A DNA stretch of 64,000 nucleotides from Anaerolineae bacterium UTCFX2 (GCA_002050125.1 MWTA01000020.1:1-64000); one strand, 5' to 3'; shown: positions 32,694 to 42,224, counted from the first letter of the stretch. The notes: generated by a model from the letters alone, not told the origin. Made by a program: numbers and translations.

Positions 32694-35255
32694 TTGAATT
32701 CAGAAAACCGCCGGGCAGAAGATCGTCCAAGCTTTATCGAAGTCGCCGTCAACGTCCCCCAGGTCAGCGGGGTTTTCCATTATCACCTGCCAGACGAGTT
32801 GAAAGACCAGGCGCAAACCGGGCAATTGGTGCTGGCGCCCTTTGGGGCGCAGATCGTTCAGGGGGTGATATTAGGCTCCGTGGAACAGCCGCTGGTGGCG
32901 CAAACCCGCCCGATTCTGGATCTGGTTGACCCCGAGATCTCGCTGACCCCGCAGCAAATTGCGCTGGCAAAGCAAATGGCCGCGGACTGGTTAGCCCCTC
33001 TGGCTGCCTGTATCGGCTTAATGCTGCCGCCGGGCGTGGATCAGCCGGCGGACCTGATCTACACTGCTCAGGGACATCTGCCGCAGGGTTTGAGCGCTAC
33101 CCAGCAGCGGCTGCTGAAACTGCTCTACCAGCGCGGCCCGCTGCGCGGCCGGCAGATCGATCATGCCATGCGGCGGGTGCATTGGCGGGCGGCGGCTCAG
33201 GCGCTGATCCGGCGGGGGCTGGTGCACACTGAGCGCCAAACACCCGCTCCTACGCTGCGCCCTAAGCTCAGGCGCACGGTGGAGCTGGCAGTTTCGCCTG
33301 ATGAGGCTCAGGCTGCCTTGCCCGATCTGGGACGACCGGGTGCGGCAGCGCTGGCGCGCCGCCAGGCGATGTTGAAGTACCTGATCCGCGAAAAGCAGGC
33401 AGTAGATGCAGCATGGCTGTACGCCGAGAGTGGCGGAAGTTCGGCTGATCTGCGCTATCTGGAAGAGCGCGGCTTGATCCGCCTGGGGGAGAGCCAGACC
33501 TGGCGGGATCCGCTCGAAAAATTGACCTTCGCTGATTATGCGGCGCCCCTGCTGACATCCGATCAGCTGCGCGTCTGGAAGGCGGTGCAGGAGCATTTAG
33601 ACGAGGCCGGCTCTGGCAAAGCGGTTCTGCCGCTGCTGCTGCACGGCGTCACCGGTTCAGGGAAGACGGAAATCTATCTGCGCGCGGTTCAAGAGGTCCT
33701 TGATCGCGGGCTGCAGGCAATCGTGCTTGTGCCTGAGATTGCGCTTACCCCTCAGACGATCCAGCGGTTTGCCGGACGCTTTGCCGGGCGCGTCGGGCTG
33801 GTCCATTCCGGGCTCTCGGACGGCGAGCGTTACGATACCTGGCGCCGAGCGCGGCTCGGCGAACTGAACCTGGTGGTCGGTCCGCGCAGCGCGCTGTTCA
33901 CGCCCTTTACCCGGCTGGGCTTGATTGTGGTGGATGAATGTCATGACGATTCGTATTATCAGGCTGAGCCCGCGCCGCGCTTCAATGCCCGCCAGGCGGC
34001 GGTGAGCTATGCAGGTTTGGCGGGCGCGGTCTGCCTGATGGGTTCTGCAACGCCGGATGTGGTGAGTATCTACCAGAGCCAGCAAGGGAAGCTGCGGCTT
34101 GTGGAACTTCCAGCGCGCATCCTGGCGCATCGCTCGGCGGTTCAGCGCCAGATGGAGTTGATCCGACAAAGGGACGGGGTGGAAGCCCAGGGGCGCTTCC
34201 GGGTCCTGGAAGGTCAGGCGGAGACGATCGATCTGCCGCCGGTCAGCGTGGTGGATATGCGCGAGGAGTTGAAAGCGGGCAACCGTTCGATTTTCAGCCA
34301 ATCGCTGCAGGGGGCGCTGGCGCAGGCGCTTTCTCAAGGAGAGCAGGCTATTCTTTTCCTGAACCGGAGGGGGAGCGCCACGTATGTCTTCTGCCGCGAT
34401 TGTGGGTATACCCTGCGCTGCCCGCGCTGCGAGATACCCCTGACTTATCATGAAACCGAGGACAGCCTTCTTTGCCATTATTGCGCTTACCGCCGCAGGA
34501 TGCCCCAGAAATGCCCCGAATGCGGCGGAAACCGCATCCGCCAATATGGAACCGGCACGCAGAAGGTCGAGAGCGATCTGAAGGCGCTTTTTCCCGCAAT
34601 GCGGGTTCTACGCTGGGATTATGAAACCACGCGGCGCAAGGGCGCACATGCTGAGATTCTCAGCCGTTTTAGCGCCCATCAGGCGGATGTGCTGGTTGGC
34701 ACTCAGATGCTTGCCAAAGGCATGGACCTGCCGTTGGTCACACTGGTAGGCGTGGTGCTGGCGGATGTGGGTCTCAGCTTGCCGGATTATCGCGCCAATG
34801 AGCGCACCTTCCAGGTCCTGACGCAGGTCGCAGGTCGGGCGGGAAGAAGTCCGCTTGGCGGCGAGGTGATCCTGCAAACCTTTCAGCCCGAGCATTATGT
34901 GATCCGCATTGCTGCCAAACACGATATCAAAGCGTTTTACCGTCAGGAATTGGAATACCGGCAGCGCCTGGGCTATCCACCCTTTGCGCGGCTGGTCAGG
35001 TTAGAATTTCGCGACTTTAATTCTGAAAAGGCGGAGCAGGCGGCGCAGACAATGGCGCTCCAGATCCGGGAATGGATCGAGGAAGGGGGGCGGCGCGCTA
35101 CCCGGATGATCGGGCCGGCGCCCTGCTTCTTCAGCCGGATGAGCGGGCAGTACCGCTGGCAGATCGTGCTGTGCGGGCCCGACCCAGCCTCGCTCATCTC
35201 GCCGCGCGACCTGACCGGCTGGCGCGTGGAGGTCGATCCGCCCAATTTGCTTTAA
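32694..35255 (+). CDS. priA: Primosomal replication restart helicase PriA
   Basis: 853 residues, longer than the common 730-800. The start is TTG 32694, needed because the conserved 3'-DNA-binding domain (FIEVAVNVPQVSGVFHYHLP) starts only about 15 residues in and no later start fits. Walker A is GVTGSGKTEIY near 322, the DEAH-like box is VVDECHDDSYYQ near 413 (DECH instead of DEEH), and eight zinc cysteines lie at about 565-610 (CRDC, CPRC, CHYC, CPEC). The second RecA-like half carries GTQMLAKGMD and QVAGRAGR. It reloads the replisome at stalled forks. Confidence 0.95.
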   Translation: MNSENRRAEDRPSFIEVAVNVPQVSGVFHYHLPDELKDQAQTGQLVLAPFGAQIVQGVILGSVEQPLVAQTRPILDLVDPEISLTPQQIALAKQMAADWLAPLAACIGLMLPPGVDQPADLIYTAQGHLPQGLSATQQRLLKLLYQRGPLRGRQIDHAMRRVHWRAAAQALIRRGLVHTERQTPAPTLRPKLRRTVELAVSPDEAQAALPDLGRPGAAALARRQAMLKYLIREKQAVDAAWLYAESGGSSADLRYLEERGLIRLGESQTWRDPLEKLTFADYAAPLLTSDQLRVWKAVQEHLDEAGSGKAVLPLLLHGVTGSGKTEIYLRAVQEVLDRGLQAIVLVPEIALTPQTIQRFAGRFAGRVGLVHSGLSDGERYDTWRRARLGELNLVVGPRSALFTPFTRLGLIVVDECHDDSYYQAEPAPRFNARQAAVSYAGLAGAVCLMGSATPDVVSIYQSQQGKLRLVELPARILAHRSAVQRQMELIRQRDGVEAQGRFRVLEGQAETIDLPPVSVVDMREELKAGNRSIFSQSLQGALAQALSQGEQAILFLNRRGSATYVFCRDCGYTLRCPRCEIPLTYHETEDSLLCHYCAYRRRMPQKCPECGGNRIRQYGTGTQKVESDLKALFPAMRVLRWDYETTRRKGAHAEILSRFSAHQADVLVGTQMLAKGMDLPLVTLVGVVLADVGLSLPDYRANERTFQVLTQVAGRAGRSPLGGEVILQTFQPEHYVIRIAAKHDIKAFYRQELEYRQRLGYPPFARLVRLEFRDFNSEKAEQAAQTMALQIREWIEEGGRRATRMIGPAPCFFSRMSGQYRWQIVLCGPDPASLISPRDLTGWRVEVDPPNLL

Positions 35256-35324
35256 TTTCCTTCGCAAAATCGGCGTTTGATAGGTAAAATTGGATTATTC
35301 ACAAAAAGAAATCAGGAGTGGGCT

Positions 35325-35840
35325 ATGCCGCCGCAACGCAATGAAGTTATCACCTGGGAAGATGTCGATCGTTTGATTGATCATCTGCTGCCGCAATTCG
35401 AGGAAGACTTTGACGCCATGGTGATTATCACCCGCGGCGGGCTGATCCCTGGTGGAATGCTGGCAGAAGCGATGGGGATTACGCATATTCTCAACGCCGC
35501 GGTGGATTTCCCCACTCAGGTCCGGATGGAAAAAGCGAAATTGATGGCTTGGCCGCAGTTCATCCAGTTCCCCGATGACAGCGCCCTGCGCGGCCGGCGG
35601 ACGTTAATCGTGGACGATGTGTGGGGTTCGGGCAGGACAATTACCTCGGTGAAGATCCGCGTTGCGGCAGCAGGTAGTTTTCCGAGCACCTGTGTGCTGC
35701 ACTTCAACCCTTACCGCAACTTGTTTGGTTCATCCCGCCCCGATTATTACGCCGCGATCACCGACGCGCACATCATCTACCCCTGGGAAATCGACCGCGG
35801 TCCCGACCGGGTTCTGCTCTCTGAGCATCCCACGGGTTGA
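35325..35840 (+). CDS. Phosphoribosyltransferase-family protein
   Basis: 171 residues from ATG 35325, chosen for CAGGAG seven bases upstream. The open frame reaches back to 35277 without a ribosome site. The type I PRTase PRPP-binding loop is present: TLIVDDVWGSGRT near residue 88-100. An N-terminal VIITRGGLIPGGMLAEAMG precedes it. The sequence resembles the xanthine-guanine/hypoxanthine-like group (compare the archaeal Gpt-type proteins), so purine salvage is the best guess. The base specificity is open. It is the last gene before a bidirectional terminator. Confidence 0.82.
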   Translation: MPPQRNEVITWEDVDRLIDHLLPQFEEDFDAMVIITRGGLIPGGMLAEAMGITHILNAAVDFPTQVRMEKAKLMAWPQFIQFPDDSALRGRRTLIVDDVWGSGRTITSVKIRVAAAGSFPSTCVLHFNPYRNLFGSSRPDYYAAITDAHIIYPWEIDRGPDRVLLSEHPTG

Positions 35841-35846
35841 GCAACC

Positions 35847-35882
35847 AAAAATCGCAGGCGCGCTTTCAGCCTGCGATTTTTT
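35847..35882. terminator. Bidirectional terminator
   Basis: ATCGCAGGC (35851-35859) and GCCTGCGAT (35869-35877) form a 9-bp stem flanked by an A run on the left and a T run on the right, so it can end transcription of both convergent units (phosphoribosyltransferase and the polyphosphate operon). Confidence 0.88.
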
Positions 35883-35898
35883 CGTCCCAAGACTGCAT

Positions 35899-37572
35899 TT
35901 ATAGAACCGAGATCGACTGAGCCAGGTAGCGCCGGAAGGCGCGGTTATCGAAGTGGGTTTCCCAGGTGGAGCTGAACGTTGCCAGCAGGCGATGGCGCTC
36001 CGCATGGCGGGCTGCCATGTAATTGACGACCTCCTCGATGTTTTCCCGCTCCTGAATGGGCAGGCTTTCCTGCTGTTTCTCTGAAGTATCGATGAAATCG
36101 CGCAATATCTGGGTGGCAACCTGGGCGTCGTTGAGGTCGCCCAGGTGATCCTGAAGCTGCTTGATCGATTCGATCACTTCGAAGGCGCGCTTGCCCAGCA
36201 CCTCGCGGAAATATTCGACCGTGTAGCGCAGTTTTTTAAATTCAATGCGCAGCGCGTGCAGCCGTTCGATCGGCGCATCTGGCAGCAACGGTCCGTAAGC
36301 CCGCACGGCTGCCATGCGCTGATAGATTAAGATCGGCGCAAGCTGACAAACCTGGTTGGCTGCCGGCTCATCCGCCGGCGCGGTTTTTGCGCCCGCCAAA
36401 GGCGTGTTCACAAAAACGTTGAAATTGCGCTTGAAACGGGCGTACTCAGCGCTGTCGAGATATTCCAGCATGTTGGCGCGCGCTGCCAGGCGCTGCTCAC
36501 TCCAATGCTTGAGAAGCGGCTCCAGCCCATCATGCCTTTCGTCTGGCAGGCTTTCAATGTATTTCTGGGCTTTTTCCATAAAGACATCCAGATCGCGCAC
36601 CGCGCCCAAGGCGCGGCCCGTGGCGCGCAGTCCGTTCAGATGGGGTTTCAGGGCGCGCTTTTCAAAGGCTTGCCCAAAGACCTCGAACGCGGCGCGCATG
36701 CGGCGGGTCGCGACGCGCATGTCATGCAGCGCCTCGATATCCTCACCCAGGCGCGTGCCGGCTTCATGGCGGAGCATCTGGGCGAAATGGTAACGCATCA
36801 CTTTGCGCCCCGCTTCGGAGAGCGGCTCGCCGCGCAGGATCCCGGTTTTTTCGGCTGGCTCGGGATAGGGCATCAGCCAGAGCGCGGCTTCCTGCGGATC
36901 GAGCACTTCGATGGGCAGGTAGCCGATTTGAGCCCAAACACCGGCGTCCTGGCGCGCGGCTGCGGCATCGACGGCGGCGGCGGGTCCATCCACGATCACC
37001 CAGACCCCATCCTGAGCAAGCTCGCTGTTCCGGATGAAGGTTTCACCGCTGCGAGATTCATCCAGGGCTGCGGAAATGCGCAGCAAGGCGGCTAACGTCA
37101 GCGCTTCACGCTGCTGCTGGGGATCAAGTGCGAGGTCGGTGAAATTCTTGCGCTTGAATTTTCCTTGCTGGGTGGCGATGACGGCAGCCAGCACCTTCTG
37201 CGATTCAAGGTCGTCCACATCTCCGACATAAAATTGCACATATTCGAGCGCTGCCAGGTGCGGTTTTTTTGCGGCAGCGAGGCGCGGCGCCCCGCAGTGC
37301 AGGACGGCTATTTGCAGCAGGTCGCAGCTTTCTTCCGGCAAAGCGTGCAGGGGGCGGGTGACTTCAAAGAGCTCGCGGGCGGTTTTCTGGATGTGTATGG
37401 CTCTCCGGCGGTCTTCTTCCGTTAGCTCGCGGATTTTCACCCGCGGCGAGGCTGGATCCGGATTCATCGCATCGTTATCCACTAAATCGGAAGATAAATG
37501 ACCTGCAGGCTGTGAAACGCGGGCGGGCTCGTCCTCTGGCGGCTGAGCAGCATCTTCGGGCTTCAAGGTCAT
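35899..37572 (-). CDS. Ppx/GppA C-terminal-like domain fused to a CHAD domain
   Basis: 557 residues from ATG 37572, which shares a base with the ppk1 stop (TAATG). A start at 37608 is possible. Residues about 45-240 (RRAIHIQKTARELFEVTRPLHALPEESCDLLQIAVLHCG, then LTLAALLRISAALDESRSG) resemble the HD-like C-terminal part of exopolyphosphatase Ppx/GppA. Residues about 265-555 are a CHAD domain with its conserved His/Arg/Lys helices (ALHDMRVATRRMRAAFEVF, HALRIEFKKLRYTVEYF). CHAD domains bind polyphosphate granules. The protein may recruit or process polyphosphate at the granule. No phosphatase active site (the Ppx N-terminal ASKHA domain) is present. Confidence 0.85.
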   Translation of the reverse strand: MTLKPEDAAQPPEDEPARVSQPAGHLSSDLVDNDAMNPDPASPRVKIRELTEEDRRRAIHIQKTARELFEVTRPLHALPEESCDLLQIAVLHCGAPRLAAAKKPHLAALEYVQFYVGDVDDLESQKVLAAVIATQQGKFKRKNFTDLALDPQQQREALTLAALLRISAALDESRSGETFIRNSELAQDGVWVIVDGPAAAVDAAAARQDAGVWAQIGYLPIEVLDPQEAALWLMPYPEPAEKTGILRGEPLSEAGRKVMRYHFAQMLRHEAGTRLGEDIEALHDMRVATRRMRAAFEVFGQAFEKRALKPHLNGLRATGRALGAVRDLDVFMEKAQKYIESLPDERHDGLEPLLKHWSEQRLAARANMLEYLDSAEYARFKRNFNVFVNTPLAGAKTAPADEPAANQVCQLAPILIYQRMAAVRAYGPLLPDAPIERLHALRIEFKKLRYTVEYFREVLGKRAFEVIESIKQLQDHLGDLNDAQVATQILRDFIDTSEKQQESLPIQERENIEEVVNYMAARHAERHRLLATFSSTWETHFDNRAFRRYLAQSISVL

Positions 37573-39731
37573 TATATTTTTCTCCGTTGGTGAAGCTGAA
37601 TCATCCAATCCTGGACATCCAAAGGCGCTTCTTCGGGACCCGGTTGCAGCATGTGGTAGACGCCGTCCGTGTCTAAGATGCGCGCCTTTTCATTCGCGTG
37701 TAGATATAAATCTAATACATCGTTGCGCAGGTAGTGAATGATGCGCTTATCGTGGACCGGGAAAAGCACCTCGACGCGCCAGTTGATGTTGCGCGGCATC
37801 AGGTCGGCGCTGCCCAGATAAATTTGCTCGTTGTTACCGTTGCAGAAATAATAGATACGGCTGTGCTCCAGGAAGCGACCCACCACGCTCACCACGCGGA
37901 TGTTCTCGCTGACGCCTGGAATGCTAGGGCGCAGGCAGCAGATGCCGCGCACAATCAGGTCTACTTTGACGCCAGCTTGAGATGCAGCATAGAGTTTGCG
38001 GATCATGCGCGGATCGACCAGGGCGTTCATTTTGAAGATCAGGTGACCTTCCTTGCCGCGTTTCGCATGCTCGATCTCGCGGTCGATCAGGCGCTCCATG
38101 CCAGAGCGCAGGTTGACGGGCGCCACCAGGAGCTGCCGATAGTCGCGCTTGGTGGAATAGCCGGTCAGGTAGTTGAACAAATCGGTTGCGTCGGCGCCAA
38201 GTTCTTCGTCGCAGGTGAACATTCCGATGTCTTCATAGAGCAGGGCGGTGATGGCGTTGTAGTTCCCGGTTGCCAGGTGCAAGTAGCGCCGGATATGATC
38301 GGCTTCCTTGCGCACGACCAAGGCGATTTTGGAGTGAGTCTTGAGACCAAGCAGACCGTAAATTACGTGTACGCCTTCTTTTTCCAGCGTCTTAGCCCAG
38401 GAGATATTGCTTTCCTCGTCGAAGCGGGCTTTCAGCTCGACCAGCACGGCGACTTCTTTGCCGTTCTGGCGAGCTTCGAGCAGCGATTGCACGATGGGCG
38501 AATTGCGCCCAACCCGATACAGCGTTTGCTTAATTGCCAGCACATCTGGGTCGTACGCAGCCTGCTGCAAGAAATCCACCACCGGCTTGAATGAGTCGTA
38601 GGGGTGGTGGACCAAAATATCTCCGCTGCGAATGGCGGTAAAGATGCTCGCGTCGCGATAGTCGATCTTGAGCGGTTCGGGGATCGTAGGACGAAAGGGG
38701 ATATCTTTCAGGTCCGGGCGTTCGATCTTGTAGACGCTCATCAGGTCGCTGAGCCCGAGTGGAAAGTTGGGGGTGTAAACGTCGCGTGGATCAACTTCCA
38801 GGTTTTCGATCAAAATCTCCCTTAGGCGGGCGGGCATTTCTTCATGGATAGAAAGGCGCGTCACCGAACCGAACTGGCGCAGGCGCACGCTCTGCTCCAT
38901 GGTTTCCAGCAAGTCCGCGGCTTCCAGTTCCTGGATCACCATATCGGCGTCGCGTGTGACCCGAAAAGGATGGACGGAGACGATCTCCATTCCGGGGAAC
39001 AGTTTATCCAGGTTGGCGGCGGTAACCTGCTCCAACCACACAAAGTAATGGCTTTGGGGAGGTGTGCCGTCTTTACGAGTGCCCCCTGAGGAGGGCTTAA
39101 GCGGCACCAGGCGCGGCAGCTTATTGGTTGGAACCTTGATGCGGGCAAAGCGCTCGAGGCCGTTCTGATCGAGCAGCGCCACAGCCAGGTTGAGACTCAA
39201 ATTCGAGATGTGCGGGAACGGATGACCGGGATCCACCGCCAGGGGCGTGACCACTTTAGAGACAATCTCTTCGAAGTAGTTGTCGGCAGATTCGCGCTGG
39301 CGCGGGGTCAGGTTGTCGTAATCGAGGATTTGTATGCCAGCCTTGCTCAACAGAGGCTGAAGTTCTTCACGGAAGAGCTGCCGTCCCTGCGCCATCAACG
39401 CGGCAGCCACTTTGCGTATCTCGGCGAGCGCTACCGAAGGCGGGGTGCCGTCTGCGGGCAGGTCGATCACGCCAGCCGCAATCTGTTTCTTGAGCCCCAC
39501 CACCCGGACCATAAAAAACTCATCCAGGTTAGAGCCCACGATTGACAGGAATTTCACCCGCTCCAGCAGCGGGTTGCGCGGGTCCTGCGCTTCTTCCAGC
39601 ACCCGGCGATGAAATTCAAGCAGGCTCAGTTCCCGGTTGAAATACAGTTTTGGATCATGCAGGTCGATTTGCTCGTCTTCAGCATGTTCGTCATCGGCGA
39701 GAACGTCTGTTGGGCGGTAAATGTCCGTCAT
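37572..39731 (-). CDS. ppk1: Polyphosphate kinase 1
   Basis: 719 residues, the usual PPK1 length. It has an N-terminal helical domain (YFNRELSLLEFHRRVLEEA), a head domain and two phospholipase D-like catalytic domains. The histidine that is autophosphorylated in E. coli PPK1 corresponds to the one in HLATGNYN (about residue 480), and the second to EHSRIYYF (about 640). It builds long polyphosphate chains from ATP and can work in reverse. It is the third gene of the operon ppk2-ppk2-ppk1-CHAD, so synthesis, use and granule binding of polyphosphate are encoded together. Confidence 0.95.
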   Translation of the reverse strand: MTDIYRPTDVLADDEHAEDEQIDLHDPKLYFNRELSLLEFHRRVLEEAQDPRNPLLERVKFLSIVGSNLDEFFMVRVVGLKKQIAAGVIDLPADGTPPSVALAEIRKVAAALMAQGRQLFREELQPLLSKAGIQILDYDNLTPRQRESADNYFEEIVSKVVTPLAVDPGHPFPHISNLSLNLAVALLDQNGLERFARIKVPTNKLPRLVPLKPSSGGTRKDGTPPQSHYFVWLEQVTAANLDKLFPGMEIVSVHPFRVTRDADMVIQELEAADLLETMEQSVRLRQFGSVTRLSIHEEMPARLREILIENLEVDPRDVYTPNFPLGLSDLMSVYKIERPDLKDIPFRPTIPEPLKIDYRDASIFTAIRSGDILVHHPYDSFKPVVDFLQQAAYDPDVLAIKQTLYRVGRNSPIVQSLLEARQNGKEVAVLVELKARFDEESNISWAKTLEKEGVHVIYGLLGLKTHSKIALVVRKEADHIRRYLHLATGNYNAITALLYEDIGMFTCDEELGADATDLFNYLTGYSTKRDYRQLLVAPVNLRSGMERLIDREIEHAKRGKEGHLIFKMNALVDPRMIRKLYAASQAGVKVDLIVRGICCLRPSIPGVSENIRVVSVVGRFLEHSRIYYFCNGNNEQIYLGSADLMPRNINWRVEVLFPVHDKRIIHYLRNDVLDLYLHANEKARILDTDGVYHMLQPGPEEAPLDVQDWMIQLHQRRKI

Positions 39732-39764
39732 TTCTGCTCCGGTATCGCGCAGGCGCGAATTGTC

Positions 39765-40526
39765 TCAAGCTTTCTTCTTTTTCTTGGTCTCTTTATCGTA
39801 ATCAACGGCGTAAGGGTCATAATTCAGTTCCTGGCTGAGCTTCTCGACCAGGGTGCGCAGAATTTTAATGCGCGCGTAGAGTTTTGAGTTGCCTTCGACG
39901 ATCGTCCAGGGGGCGGAGATGGTGCTGGTCTTGACCAGCATATCGTTCACGGCTTCTTCATACTGATCCCATTTGTCGCGGTTGCGCCAGTCTTCATCGG
40001 TGAGCTTCCAGGAGCGCAGCTTGTCGTTGGCGCGCGATTCGAAGCGGCGCAACTGTTCTTCCCGATCGATATGCAGCCAGAACTTGAACAGGACCGTCCC
40101 AAAATCGACCAACTGCCGCTCGAAGTAATTGATCTCGCGGTAGGCGCGCTTCCACTCCGTTTCACTGGCAAAACCCTCGACTCGCTCGACCATCGCGCGG
40201 CCATACCAACTACGGTCGAAGATGGCGATCTGTCCAGCCTCGGGCAGGCGCGTCCAGAAGCGCCACAGGTAGTGGTGGGTGGCTTCGTCGCCTTTTGGCG
40301 CGGCGGTGGTTAGCACCATAAAACCGCGTGGGTCCAGCTTTTCGGTGATCCGGCGGATGGCGCCGCCTTTGCCAGCCGCGTCCCAGCCTTCAAACAGGAT
40401 GATGACGGGTTTCTGCTGAACGTAGACCTGGTAGGCAAGCCGAAACAGCGCCACCTGATGATAGATGAGCAGCCGGTCGTATTCCTCCTGGCTGAGCGTG
40501 AGTGATAGATCGATCGTATTGAGCAT
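39765..40526 (-). CDS. ppk2: Polyphosphate kinase 2 family (class I-like), copy A
   Basis: 253 residues. The P-loop kinase core shows Walker A FEGWDAAGKGGAIRRI (about 47-62), the lid/active-site segment FDRSWYGRAMVERVEGF (about 100-116) and KFWLHIDREEQLRRFESR. Members transfer phosphate between polyphosphate and nucleoside mono- or diphosphates. Subclass (ADP versus AMP specific) needs alignment. It ends in a lysine-rich tail (ETKKKKKA). It is four bases downstream of a second PPK2, a tandem arrangement that may give two substrate ranges. Confidence 0.93.
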   Translation of the reverse strand: MLNTIDLSLTLSQEEYDRLLIYHQVALFRLAYQVYVQQKPVIILFEGWDAAGKGGAIRRITEKLDPRGFMVLTTAAPKGDEATHHYLWRFWTRLPEAGQIAIFDRSWYGRAMVERVEGFASETEWKRAYREINYFERQLVDFGTVLFKFWLHIDREEQLRRFESRANDKLRSWKLTDEDWRNRDKWDQYEEAVNDMLVKTSTISAPWTIVEGNSKLYARIKILRTLVEKLSQELNYDPYAVDYDKETKKKKKA

Positions 40527-40530
40527 GGTT

Positions 40531-41388
40531 CTATTGCCCGCGTCCCCCTTCCGTGTTTAGTTTTTCTCGGGACAGCACCTCGAACACATCCTCTTCATCG
40601 AGTTCGGAAGATTCGTCCGCATCAGGCGCCCCGTCTGCTTCGGAATCGAACTCCAATGCATCTGGCAGCGCAAGAGGCTGCCAACCCATGCGTTCTTCGA
40701 GGCTGTTAATGATCGTGCGGTAGATCTTTATCCAGGTGAAGCGCCGGTCCGTCGCCTCGACGATCGTCCAGGGCGCCCATTCCGCTTCAGTGCGTTCGAA
40801 GGCTTCCTCATAGGCGATGAACCAATCTTCATAGCGGCGGTGATGTTCCCAGTCCTCAGGGGTGACGTGCCAGGCTTGCAGCGGATCTTTGGCAAGTTTA
40901 TTGAAACGCCGCTTCTGCTCCTGTTTATCGATGTGCAGGAAGAATTTGACGATCAGATGACCGTCGTCGGCGAGGGTTCGCTCAAAATCGACGATGTCGC
41001 GGTAGCCCCGGCGCCAGTCGCTTTCGGGGACGAGTTTCTCCACCCGTTCGACCAGCACGCGGCCGTACCAGGAACGATCAAAGATAGCCCATTCGCCGCG
41101 GGCGGGCAATTTCAGCCAGAAGCGCCACAGCCAGGGGCGTTTCTTTTCATAGGTGCGGGCGGCGCGGATTGGATAGAGTTTGTAACCGCGCGGGTCGAGC
41201 GGGCTGGTGAGTTTTTGGATCGAGGTGCCCTTGCCCGCTGCGTCCCAGCCCTCGAACAGAATCACCACCGGGATCTTTTCATCCCAGGAGGCTTTCTGCA
41301 AGCTGTACAGGCGTTCGGTCAGGATGGGCGCCATGTGTTTGTAGGCTTTCTTGCTGATTTTTTGATCCAGGTTCAGCTTTTCCAGCAT
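40531..41388 (-). CDS. ppk2: Polyphosphate kinase 2 family, copy B
   Basis: 285 residues from ATG 41388, with AAAGGAA nine bases ahead. The open frame extends to 41865, but that part is antisense to the regulator gene. Walker A is FEGWDAAGKGTSIQKL (about 45-60) and the catalytic stretch is FDRSWYGRVLVERVEKL. The core is similar to copy A, but an acidic C-terminal tail of about 45 residues (rich in Asp/Glu) follows TGA-free to the end. The tail may keep the enzyme in solution or mediate contact with a basic partner. It is the first gene of the polyphosphate operon, transcribed divergently from the CRP-type regulator. Confidence 0.92.
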   Translation of the reverse strand: MLEKLNLDQKISKKAYKHMAPILTERLYSLQKASWDEKIPVVILFEGWDAAGKGTSIQKLTSPLDPRGYKLYPIRAARTYEKKRPWLWRFWLKLPARGEWAIFDRSWYGRVLVERVEKLVPESDWRRGYRDIVDFERTLADDGHLIVKFFLHIDKQEQKRRFNKLAKDPLQAWHVTPEDWEHHRRYEDWFIAYEEAFERTEAEWAPWTIVEATDRRFTWIKIYRTIINSLEERMGWQPLALPDALEFDSEADGAPDADESSELDEEDVFEVLSREKLNTEGGRGQ

Positions 41389-41402
41389 GGCGGGTGTTCC
41401 TT

Positions 41403-41466
41403 TCTCGAATCCGAGAGGAAAGAGATGAAATCTGATCCTCTTTGCCAAATGAACTTTTATTATAAT
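41403..41466. promoter_or_regulatory. Divergent promoter region between ppk2 and the CRP-type regulator
   Basis: TATAAT occurs on the plus strand at 41461-41466 and, overlapping it, on the minus strand at 41464-41459. The minus-strand start would give ppk2 a leader of about 64 nt. A perfect TCTCG-AATC-CGAGA inverted repeat lies at 41403-41416 and overlaps the ribosome site of the longer regulator start. No good -35 was found on either strand. Confidence 0.45.
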
Positions 41467-42162
41467 ATGGTTATGCAAAAGATCGCGGCGAGTCGGGCAG
41501 AGAAGCTGGCGGTGCTCAGGGGGGATCCTTATTTTTCTAACTTGGATGAGGGAGTGTTGGGCGATCTGGCGCAGAGGACAACGCTGCGCCGGTATCAACC
41601 GGATGAAATCGTGTGCTGGCAGGGCGAAGTCTGCGAGGGGCTGTTCATCCTCCAGCAGGGATCGGTCAAGCTGTTTAAGCTCTCCCCCAAAGGGCGCGAG
41701 TTGATCATCCGGGTGCTGCAGGCTGGCGCGACTTTTAACGAGGTGCCGGTCTTCGATCATGGGCAGAACCCGATCAACGTGGCGGCGCTGGAGGAATGTC
41801 AGATCTGGCTGGTTGAGGCGCAGATCATCCGACGCTGCATGGAAGAGAACCCCCAGATGGCGCAAGCCGTGATCCAGAACCTGACCGAGAACTTGCGCAC
41901 GCTGGTCGGGATCGTGGAAGAGTTGTCGTTCTATCAGGTCACCAACCGGCTGGCGCGCTTGATCGGGCGCATGACGCCAGAGCAGCTCGAAGAGCGCATC
42001 ACCCAGGACCAGTTAGCAGCGCGCCTCGGGACGGTGCGCGAGGTGGCGGCGCGCAGCCTGCGCGAGTTGGAGCGCAGCGGGGCAATCCGGGTGGCGCAGC
42101 GCAGGATCCAGGTGGTGGACACGGCGATCCTGGACGAATGGGCGGAAACCGCGGATCTCTGA
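41425..42162 (+). CDS. CRP/FNR-family transcription regulator
   Basis: 245 residues from ATG 41425, which has GAGAGGAA ahead. ATG 41473 would be leaderless relative to the TATAAT at 41461. An N-terminal cNMP-type beta roll (PYFSNLDEGVLGDLA, DEIVCWQGEVCEGLFILQQGSVKLFKLS) and dimer helix are followed by a winged helix: ITQDQLAARLGTVREVAARSLRELERSGAI. The recognition helix has R-E-x-x-x-R, the same spacing as the residues by which CRP reads TGTGA half-sites. The FNR N-terminal cysteine set for an Fe-S cluster is absent, so the sensor ligand may be a nucleotide, heme or NO. The nrfHA genes lie convergently next to it. Confidence 0.9.
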   Translation: MKSDPLCQMNFYYNMVMQKIAASRAEKLAVLRGDPYFSNLDEGVLGDLAQRTTLRRYQPDEIVCWQGEVCEGLFILQQGSVKLFKLSPKGRELIIRVLQAGATFNEVPVFDHGQNPINVAALEECQIWLVEAQIIRRCMEENPQMAQAVIQNLTENLRTLVGIVEELSFYQVTNRLARLIGRMTPEQLEERITQDQLAARLGTVREVAARSLRELERSGAIRVAQRRIQVVDTAILDEWAETADL

Positions 42163-42224
42163 GAAACCCTGCAGTTCGCGTCGCTGACGCCCAGTTCACG
42201 GGCAAAGGTTTGGCGTAAAAGTAA

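Noticed and set aside
40840-41424. N-terminal extension of the CRP-type regulator frame
   Set aside because: This stretch is antisense to ppk2 and low in family similarity; the regulator begins at 41425 or 41473.
41389-41865. Long N-terminal extension of the second PPK2 gene
   Set aside because: It lies antisense over the CRP-type regulator and has no family similarity; ATG 41388 with a ribosome site matches PPK2 proteins.
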